Shown here piece by piece: positions 25,046 to 32,221 of a DNA stretch of 32,221 bases. Under the pieces are notes generated by a model. It was not told where the DNA came from. It saw nothing but the letters and a program-made list of their open reading frames with translations, and searched no databases. Positions within the stretch are counted from its first letter, which is position 1, and every line of letters starts with the position of its first letter. The stretch spans positions 374,045 through 406,265 of the forward strand of contig NW_003120922.1 of the NCBI RefSeq assembly GCF_000003605.2, written 5' to 3'. The translations under genes and the position numbers were made by a program. The DNA comes from Saccoglossus kowalevskii. Taxonomy: Eukaryota > Hemichordata > Enteropneusta > Harrimaniidae.

Positions 25046-25440
25046 ACGTTCCACGTTGCTACGACGCGCACCACTGTACATGCATTTCTATGGGCTCTGT
25101 GCGCGCTGCTGTGGAACGCCGGTAGAGCCGGTGAAAATTCGAGAAAACAACACAAACTCAACTTTGAAGTAATCCCGAACAACCAAATTTATATAGTATG
25201 TTACACACGTAAGACTAATCTTGTTACACTGTTCAGAGGAGTCTCAACAATCATCCCAAAATACCGTTTTCTGCGAGTTTTGGGCCTTTGTTTTCACCTC
25301 CTCCGGTTGCCAGGCGGTGAAAATGCCCGGATGTCCACCCCCGAGGATTCCAAGAACCATCACTGAGCTCAATCTTTTATTCATATCAAGGTTTTTATCG
25401 GCATCATCTACTTAGCGCCCCATGTTAATATATCTCTGTC

Positions 25441-25457
25441 TTAATTTTCAGGTAACC
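25441..25457 (+). other. Splice acceptor and short 5'UTR in front of the insulin-like start codon
   Basis: A pyrimidine-rich run (ATCTCTGTCTTAATTTTCAG) ends at 25451, followed by GTAACC and then the start codon at 25458. This implies a spliced 5'UTR whose upstream exon was not located. A transcription start just upstream, without splicing, is the alternative. Confidence 0.5.
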
Positions 25458-25659
25458 ATGGATACAAAAAGCCCAACAAATCTCAGCTTAAAGCTTATCA
25501 TATTTATAGTAGTAATAACAATGTTAATGTCGACGTGTTACTCAATGTCTAGAAACTGGCATTGTGGACGACCTGTTGAGACCATGCACGAGGTATGTCA
25601 GGGATGCTACGCCGGACATGTAAGGCCGAGAAATACAAGGAGTGTAGACGGTGTTCAAG
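25458..25659 (+). CDS. Insulin-like (octinsulin-type) preprohormone, exon with signal peptide and B chain; join with 27017-27267
   Basis: First coding exon of a secreted insulin-superfamily hormone; the spliced CDS is 25458..25659 + 27017..27267, 150 aa. Seen: ATG in a strong context (ACCATGG) six bases after a pyrimidine-rich acceptor (AG at 25450-25451), so an upstream 5'UTR exon is likely. Residues 1-29 form a signal peptide with hydrophobic core LKLIIFIVVITMLM (11-24). The B chain has Cys36, Gly37, Cys47 and an extra Cys50 in HCGRPVETMHEVCQGCY; the Cys-Gly start is an insulin/IGF B-chain hallmark. An RNTR furin-like site (58-61) may end the B chain. The exon stops in the C peptide at CAAG|GTAAGT, phase 1, the conserved position and phase of insulin-family introns. 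Odd: ten residues separate Cys36 and Cys47, where canonical B chains have eleven. Family assignment is firm; the octinsulin label is inference from the eight-cysteine pattern. Confidence 0.85.
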
Positions 25660-27016
25660 GTAAGTAGAGGCCATAGTAATCAACTTATTTGCATATTTCG
25701 CACATTGCTGAGTGTGAACAGGGTGAGCATTTTGCCATCTCTCGCAAGTCATCCCCAAATTTGGCACACTGGGGATCCATTCAAGCAATGTGGGGGAAAT
25801 AAACATCAAATTTTCAATATTACTTATTAAGAGAAAAATATTTATTTAAATATTATTGAAATTACAAAATCTTCCATAATTGATATGCATATTGCAATCG
25901 ACTTGCACACTCTTTAACAAATGGACGCCAGTTGTATTAGTTGTAATAATACGTTTCAAGCTGAACTTTTCAAACTTGTTTTCAGCTAATATGAAAATAT
26001 ATAGATTTTTGAACGGCAATAAGACTCAGTTAAAAAAATCCACGCCTCCCCAGAAGATTGATAGTTCGCTGAGGGTGTTAATTCAATAACGTACTCGTTA
26101 TCTTAGATCGGGTGTGATAACCAGCCTGAGAGTGTTGTATAAATCGTATCCTATAGCAACATAGCGCTTCAGTGACGTGTGTGAGTGAACAAAAATTGCG
26201 TTTAAATCGTGGATATTGTAGTTATGATTGGTTGTCGTCCTTTAAGAATAAAGATCCTTTTTTTTTTTTTTTTTTTTTGGAGAAATTTTACTAAATTCTA
26301 AATGACGAACGCCTACACGACCAAACGTAGTTTTCTGTTTGAACGTCATTACTTATATTCATATACGTCATTTTGACGTAACCGATTGCGAGGTGGCGAA
26401 TATGCGATTTCTTTAATTGTCGATATTTCCCATGGGACATGGCACGGTCGTGAATCCACCACTGTGAGTTCTCCGATAAGTGTGCAGCGCCCTCGCTCTC
26501 TTGTGAACCGCACTTTAAATGAATGTAGCTGGTTGGTTACTTAGACCGAAGGGAATACTTATACATTCATTTTTATATTGACCTTTATATAACACAATAA
26601 ATTACGTGAGAAGTGAAGAGCACGAACACCTGAAGTATTTAATAGCTTGAAAAAATAACAATGTTATGCTGTAAGATGACATCATTAGTCGATACTGCTC
26701 GTGTGAGCGAAAACTTTCTATACTAGCTAATGGTCGGGCCCAATTTGTAGTTCTGAAACACAGGGAGTGGACCTTGAAATAATTTTAGAAAATATTGAGT
26801 ATTAATATTTATGGCAGAATTGATTAATTGGGAATATTTGATATATTGATAATCTTAAATTTAACAAAAATGCAATTAGATCGCCGAATGACGAAGAGAA
26901 TAAAATACACGTAACCATAACTAAGTTTTCGTGGCGGAATCCATTAGTGTTGAAACGTGATCTGTGAATATCATTCTGTTTTATAAATAAGTTGTCTATT
27001 TCTTCTTTTGTCCCAG
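25660..27016 (+). other. Phase-1 intron of the insulin-like gene
   Basis: The intron runs from GTAAGT at 25660 to CCCAG at 27016, 1357 bp, and interrupts the C-peptide coding sequence between codon positions 1 and 2. A phase-1 intron here is conserved across vertebrate insulin, IGF and relaxin genes and many invertebrate homologues. It contains a 21-base T tract (26258-26278) and a near-match to the CTCF core on the minus strand (about 26485-26495). I see no additional exon or transposon in it. Confidence 0.8.
26258..26278. repeat. Poly(T) tract, 21 T, in the insulin-like intron
   Basis: Homopolymer run inside the intron, about 740 bases before the acceptor. Confidence 0.9.
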
Positions 27017-27267
27017 CATTCATCAGCAGACGAGATGCCAATATGTTTACCAAGGGGATGTCACCGGATGTAAAACGCGCCATTGATGGCGGCCTCATTG
27101 AAGAATGCTGCTACTCGCAGTGCAGTTTAACTCATATGATTACGTACTGTTGTGCTGAAGTGCAAAATGAGTTCCAAGTGTTTATAAATATTCTGGGTAA
27201 TACGGATGAAAGCAGTGAAAATGATGGCGATGATGGGGAGGAGAGCAGTAGTGTACATGAAGATTAG
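27017..27267 (+). CDS. Insulin-like (octinsulin-type) preprohormone, exon with C-peptide end, A chain and acidic tail; joins 25458-25659
   Basis: Second coding exon (residues 68-150) of the insulin-like hormone. Seen: acceptor TTCTTCTTTTGTCCCAG directly before 27017; the phase-1 join makes an Ala codon and keeps the frame open to TAG at 27265-27267. Dibasic sites RR (72-73) and KR (87-88) would release the C peptide. The A chain starts after KR and contains GGLIEECCYSQCSLTHMITYCC: CC, three residues, C, eight residues, C is exactly the insulin A-chain signature, and the GLIEECC start resembles the vertebrate GIVE/GIVD motif. An added Cys113 next to Cys112 gives five A-chain cysteines; with three in the B chain, one extra interchain disulfide is possible. 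Residues 114-150 are an acidic tail rich in Asp, Glu and Ser, placed like an IGF E domain. Known family role: ligand of insulin/IGF-type or relaxin-type receptors; which one applies here cannot be read from sequence. Confidence 0.87.
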
Positions 27268-27612
27268 AAAGACAAACAAAACGAAAACTCATGTTTCTGT
27301 GTTCAATATTTCGCGCAATCGCTTTGCCACATATCACCCAAGGGAACAAGTGACTGAAATAGAAAGAGAATCGACACTGGAATCTTCGCCAACTTGAGCT
27401 TAATGAATTCAGTCGCCCAGGAATGGTCTCAGGACATTACATCACTGATGGCTTCTTCAAATCACGTGACAATATATGGTCTGAGATCATCCGAATTTTG
27501 AAAGATATTATCGACCCTGTGTAGTGTACACCTACTTGAATATCACTGCCATTTCAACAACTACTTCTCGCGAGATTCGACCTTATTTATTGCTGAATTT
27601 AAAAGGAAAAAA
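27268..27612 (+). other. 3'UTR of the insulin-like gene (presumed)
   Basis: This stretch lies between the TAG stop at 27265 and the first AATAAA. The open frame at 27206-27397 overlaps the hormone's acidic-tail codons in another frame and looks like a shadow. No other signal seen. Confidence 0.5.
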
Positions 27613-27680
27613 AATAAACAAAACTTATTTTTTGTGTTTTATGGAATTATTTTTCCATTTACCTACAAATCTGAAATAAA
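27613..27680 (+). terminator. Polyadenylation signals for the insulin-like transcript
   Basis: Canonical AATAAA hexamers occur at 27613-27618 and 27675-27680, about 350 and 410 bases past the stop codon, with T-rich sequence after each. A third AATAAA lies at 27842-27847. Which is used cannot be told from sequence. Confidence 0.5.
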
Positions 27681-28955
27681 TAGCTTTCTTCATGGATTGA
27701 ATTCAATTCTCATCTTAGACGAGACTTGAGTCACGTAACAGTACAAATGGAGTAACACTTGGATATGACGACATCGGAAGCTGCTGTGTAATGTCATAGT
27801 TTTTGTAGCTTTCTTGTCTGATTTCGTTCAGTATTTTCCAAAATAAAATTTGATTCGCCAGAGGCAACAACGTGTAATAATCGGTGATAGAAACAGCAGT
27901 AATACAATTATATATATTTTCAAAACATAAGTTTCCCTACCCAGACAAATGACTGTAAACTCCAGTTTCCGGTTGTCGAGATATCTACATTTAAAAGTCT
28001 GATTACATAATCATGTATATGACTCGATTGTGTACGTTTCATATTAAAAGAAAACGGCTCTAACGAAAATATATGTCCATTAATCGGGTAGACATGCGTA
28101 AAATTTAAAATGGTGGAAGACAACAGACATAAATATATACCCCTTGTCATAGGGGGACTTGTGCGTCAACAGTTGAATCATAGCATATATGTATATAAGG
28201 CAGGATTTGATACGTCAACAAAGAAGCGGCTTTCTGATTGGTCTGAGTGTTAGGTGTTAGGGTTGGGTAGCCAATCATGTACAATCTTGTGATTAGCTTT
28301 GCCATATACTCCATCCACGTTAGATGATTCCTGAATACTGAGTTGAGGGCACTAATCGTGGAATGTTAAAATTGATGGAGTGCAAAGTTGAGAGCGCTTA
28401 TACTTTACGCCATAAAAGGTGATTTTCCTTTAACTGTGAGATTTCGCGCATTGCGTGAATAGTGAGGACGGAATGTCTGCTTTTTTCAAAGCTCAATGTC
28501 TAAAGGCCGATCCTTGAGAGGAGAATATTGTGTTGAGATTTCCTTACTTCATCAAAATTGACCATAATCAAATGAGTATAGCAAATTATGAAAAAAAAAA
28601 AAGCATGAAAAAAAATATTTTTGAGTTTGTCGACTTACCGCATTGATTTAACGTCACTACGACGATATGGCCTTTGTTTTCCCGGTATTACGTTCCATTT
28701 CACGCATTATCTCGCACTGAACGGAAAACGGCCTTTTAATGGAATAAAGCATGGGGTTGTAAGACATGACAAGGTGGTCATCACTAGGTGGTGCTAGTTT
28801 CATAAAAGTTATCAAACGTTCAGCCAAGCCAAGTATTTTCGTTTTGAATTCTGTCATCGAAGACACAGGAATATAAAATGAAAGCATGCTGTTTTGAATA
28901 ATACAACACCAACATACCAACAAGGCTATGTTATCAGCCAGCTAATAGGAAAGAG

Positions 28956-28964
28956 CGCCACCTA
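28956..28964 (-). promoter_or_regulatory. CTCF-like core
   Basis: Minus strand TAGGTGGCG within GTAGGTGGCGCTC. Fits the YAGRKGGCR core. It lies 192 bases before the divergently oriented core at 29156. Confidence 0.3.
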
Positions 28965-29155
28965 CGTGCACACTAACCTGTCGATGTTCTACATGCCTTT
29001 TTTGCTATCAGATACTTTTGCTTTTAGATTTCATAATCGTTAAATTCACATCAGTAAAACAGAATAGAAAGCTATCAATATTGTGAGATTACTATTTTAG
29101 TGCCAGTATATTGAATCTATTCAAATATTTGCACTGTACCACATATAGCAGATGA

Positions 29156-29164
29156 TAGAGGGCG
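29156..29164 (+). promoter_or_regulatory. CTCF-like core
   Basis: TAGAGGGCG within GATAGAGGGCGCTATG. Confidence 0.35.
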
Positions 29165-29423
29165 CTATGTTGACTCAGAGATAAAAAAACGGGTTAATAT
29201 CCAATACAGATTGCAATCTCGAGATCTTGTGATTCAATACTCGCTCCCTCTTTAGTGAAAATAATTGTCCGGTTCGCCATATGCGGATTTACCAGCTAAT
29301 CGAATGCTATTATGTGAAAGTTTCAATAAAAATGAGAACATTTTTAAAACACTGATGTAGTGTTATTGTGCACTGTTCAATTAACTTCACATACTCAACA
29401 CCTTCCACGTGTTTGTTTACCAG

Positions 29424-29672
29424 TATTCTTAAAATTATTTAAATATGTTGTCCGAGGCGTGGCGGCGAGGGTTCGGGGGTCGTGTCAGTACTGTAGTTGT
29501 AGCCAAGGATGCTGGATCTAGTACTGGTATACCCATACCAACTAACGACGCATCTATTGAGAATGGAAGCCCACAATTGCCAGAGTGGTCAGCTATTTTG
29601 CGTTTGTTTTTATTATGGAAGCAAGGCCACCCAAACAATGACTGTAAAAAATTGCAAAATATTCTCTTATAA
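29424..29672 (+). CDS. Candidate small terminal exon or ORF, unidentified
   Basis: An acceptor-like sequence (GTGTTTGTTTACCAG) ends at 29423; ATG at 29445 opens a 75-codon frame closed by TAA at 29670-29672, and AATAAA follows at 29766-29771. The product starts MLSEAWRRGFGGRVSTVVVA and ends LFLLWKQGHPNNDCKKLQN. The combination of acceptor, ORF and poly(A) signal is suggestive, but each part is common by chance, a 67-codon frame lies opposite, and no family is recognised. If real it could be the last exon of a gene whose other exons lie outside the window. Confidence 0.22.
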
Positions 29673-30000
29673 GTGTTTTTGTCATTCGTCGTTTAACTTT
29701 AAAAGTCAGCTACATAGTACTTAATCAATTATTGTTGAATTTTATGGCTGTGAATGTTTGTGTATAATAAACATCTAAAGATCTCGTATTGAGATCACGT
29801 GACCATGTAATAATTGCCGGTATTTTCACGACAAATTGGGCAACTCTACCTTCACAGTTCGGAACCGTACAACGCCAGAGTGGCTTGCCTCTGCTAAGAT
29901 TAATCGCAATCTTTGTTTTTTATCCCGGAATTTTAGTGACAAACCAAAATGTCGTTTTGTATATGCTCACTACACGCATATTTTTTTTGGCAAAACACCA

Positions 30001-30169
30001 TTAAAGCGGGAGAGTCGTTACTTACGCATGCGTCAGGTGGCCATAGCGTGTCATCGTTTACAAGCAAGCGTCTACCCATGAGCCTTTGCGTTCTTAGAGT
30101 GTGTTGTTGTCTTAGCTTGGGACTCAATTCCTGCGCATGCGAAGGTGACGACCCCCCCCCCCTGCTTCA
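30001..30169 (+). mobile_element. MITE, ~160-bp family, plus-strand copy
   Basis: Starts TTAA, AGCGGGAGAGTCGTTACTTA, and ends GAAGGTGACGAC, a C run of 11 or 12, TGCT, then TTCA. Element body 30005-30165, 161 bp. Terminal inverted repeats of about 30 bp each contain CGCATGCG. It matches 31043-31154 and the reverse complement of 16086-16252. Confidence 0.75.
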
Positions 30170-31042
30170 AATATTTAAATTTAAGTAGACGCTGATCGAT
30201 ATTTACAAATCACCATAAATAAGTACACAAATAGATCGACATATTAAAAAATTATCATGATACAGCTTTAAAAAGCACCAACAACTTCAAGTTTCGAAAA
30301 TCAATGCACTGACGCTCTCTGGATGCCGATTCTTTGTTTGTGTATCGGTGTCACAAAAAGTATCATTTATTCTTCGATGTTGTTAACAATGCATATAATA
30401 TATAAATGTTGTGTCACAGTAAATACCCGCACGGGATATATTAACCTAATTGTATTTTTCTACGGACGGAATTGTAAATAGTTCACTGCTCTCGCGTGCA
30501 TTCGTGCGAACAATATGTAAGAAGGGCCTATTACTTTCCTGGAAATTGATGACCACACTGCAAAATAACTTCTATATCCTGTAAACCATCTGGGCGAGGC
30601 CATGACGTTCTGTCATGCTATTTGTAAAGTCGTTTTTGTCCTTTTCAACTACCTTCCAACAGTGACTGTTGGTTGTAAAGTTGGATGCCAAAACTTAATA
30701 AAAAAATGCACCAGCTATATTCATCATACTAACTACGAGACGAATATTCAGAAAAGTAGGAAAATTACAACCAGACATGTACCTCACCATTAGAAAATAA
30801 AAACGCCCTCTTGCGTCCAGTACCTCTCTCCTCAATTGTTGGTTGAGTAAGAAAAGCACGTCAATGAGTTCAAATATTAAGAAAACGTTGAGCATGGGCA
30901 TTCAACAAGAAAAAATGGGGAAGCAAACACACATGAAACGCATCCCGTTTATAACTAAGTTTTCAACTAGTGTTTTGTTGATGATTTCAACACAATCACT
31001 CACCAAAACCACAACAATCAAGTGTTTGTGTACACATGAAAC
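30170..31042. other. No gene seen
   Basis: Between the two larger MITE copies; a CTCF-like near match (minus, about 30804-30815) only. Confidence 0.5.
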
Positions 31043-31154
31043 GTGTTTACAAACAAGCGTCTACCCATGAGCCTTTGTGTGTTTAGCGTGTGTTGTTGTC
31101 GTCGCTTGGGACTCAATTCCCGCACGTGCGCAGGTGACGACCCTCCCGCTTTAA
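31043..31154 (+). mobile_element. MITE, ~160-bp family, 5'-truncated copy
   Basis: Similarity begins near GTGTTTACAAACAAGCGTCT and continues to the right end GCAGGTGACGACCCTCCCGC then TTTAA (TTAA at 31151-31154). The left terminal repeat is missing. Confidence 0.7.
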
Positions 31155-32221
31155 CATCTCCGGACATTGAAATCGCTTTTGTCTCCCTTGATTTATTTTG
31201 TCATAGGTGTTTATTGCAAGCACGTGTGTGTAAACCAGTCTCCCAAACCTAATACCGCGTGTTTGAAGGGAACTGAAGATTGTGGCCGGATTTATATTCC
31301 TGAATATAAAGTCAGCTCCGGGAATCGATGGGTGGAGGGGGGGGGGCGACGTTTATTTACTTCAAGTTCCGGTCAGCAGTTTTATGCAGTTTTAGACATT
31401 TATTTTACCATACCAGTTTCACTTTTGTCGCTAGCATGTTGATCCTGTGTTTGTTTTCTAAAATATTTCCTAGGGGACAATACACTATAAGTAGTTGTTT
31501 TCAATTTTTAAAACGACTGGTTATATAAGCAACGCGTTTAATGTAACCAACAGGCTCAGTAACGTAGCAACCATGGAATACGCCTCGGGAACTCGAAACT
31601 TGTTCATTGTGTTCAGAAATATCAATATGCAGAGACACGTATCTGCTAGAAATGAAATGAATTTGTGCATATCATAAATATATCTGTAGGCAAGAATTTT
31701 GCCTTATAATAAAACCTCAGAGAACTATACATTAAAATATTAAACTGAAAGTAGGCGATTAATGTTTTACGTCAAAATACTTTTCATCACAATGAATACA
31801 AGGTGTCCGATATTTTGTAGGTTTAATATATCACGGGTGATGCACGTGGAGCAGGGTGTGTAAAAACATTTGTCTTTAATTACCAACTGCATTGATGTAG
31901 CCTTTATTTTGTATTTTTTATTTAAAAGTATTTATTCACACTATTACTAATACATTACGTGCTCTCAACTGCAAAAACATTCTATTTAGAAATCACACAG
32001 CGATATACTACCTTATACTACATTATCGCCTTTTTTTAGTTAGCTTTGTTAATGAAATAGTGATATTGCATTCAAACATACTGTGATTATTTGTCGTCAT
32101 ATGAAGATGTTAAAATTCGGTTAGTTTGCAGCACTCTGCTGAATATTCATGTAAGTGTTGCGCGGTTGCATTGTTTGGTAGTGTGTTGTCCATTTTTAAC
32201 TTAAAGTGTGAGGGGGGGTCG
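31155..32221. other. No gene seen
   Basis: Frames up to 91 codons without domains; a 10-G run at 31337-31346 and G-rich sequence at the window end. Confidence 0.5.

Larger units (their letters stand above)
27700..29420. other. No supported gene
   Basis: TATATAAGG at about 28192 with CCAAT-type boxes behind rather than in front of it. The 88-codon minus frame at 28657-28923 ends in a stop before a donor-like CTTAC, so it is not a convincing exon. Confidence 0.5.

Noticed and set aside
24953-25366. 137-codon plus-strand frame just upstream of the insulin-like gene
   Set aside because: Different frame from the hormone, no acceptor or donor to join it, and it spans GC-box/CRE promoter-like sequence.
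25422-25457. In-frame upstream ATG that would lengthen the insulin-like precursor by 12 residues
   Set aside because: It crosses the acceptor at 25451, has a poorer context than ACCATGG at 25458, and would spoil the signal peptide start.
28657-28923. 88-codon minus-strand frame near a GCG|GTAAGT donor
   Set aside because: The frame stops before the donor, and GTAAGT is expected many times by chance in 64 kb of strand.
27268-32221. A second tandem insulin-like gene
   Set aside because: I looked for further CC-xxx-C A-chain patterns with dibasic sites in the listed frames and found none.

Overview
This is eukaryotic, and clearly metazoan, genomic DNA: AT-rich, coding-poor, with GT-AG introns, AATAAA signals, long homopolymer runs, a long TAAA microsatellite and MITE-like interspersed repeats. 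CpG is not strongly depleted. The one gene I can name is an insulin-superfamily precursor with eight cysteines in the mature chains. I recall this arrangement as typical of the 'octinsulins' of Ambulacraria (hemichordates and echinoderms). My best guess is therefore a marine invertebrate deuterostome; this rests on one gene and on memory of that family.

Layout. 1-4100: no convincing coding sequence; an AT-rich, homeodomain-type motif cluster (about 292-389), NRF1-like sites and two degenerate tRNA-like (SINE-like) remnants. 4131-4264: AAAC/AAAT microsatellite. 4270-9650: no gene seen; one 125-bp TTAA-flanked MITE at 6104-6236. About 10019-10143: a TATA box followed by a possible non-coding first exon ending at a consensus donor. 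10150-20900: essentially gene-free, holding a second 125-bp MITE (14430-14562), a related 159-bp MITE (16086-16252), poly(A)/(T) tracts and an unrelated inverted-repeat element (17912-18094). 20900-25450: more CpG-rich, with a possible terminal exon (21951-22192), a minus-strand small-protein ORF (22560-22868), CTCF-like sites and a promoter-like block (24655-25045).

25452-27700: the insulin-like gene on the plus strand. Exon A (25458-25659) encodes the signal peptide, B chain and start of the C peptide. A 1357-bp phase-1 intron interrupts the C peptide, as is classical for the superfamily. Exon B (27017-27267) encodes the rest of the C peptide, a KR cleavage site, the A chain and an acidic C-terminal tail. 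The spliced product is 150 aa. 27700-32221: noncoding apart from one weak candidate exon (29424-29672); two more copies of the larger MITE family lie at 30001-30169 and 31043-31154.

Except for the insulin-like gene, coding calls here are weak. Most open frames are 60-140 codons and look like chance.
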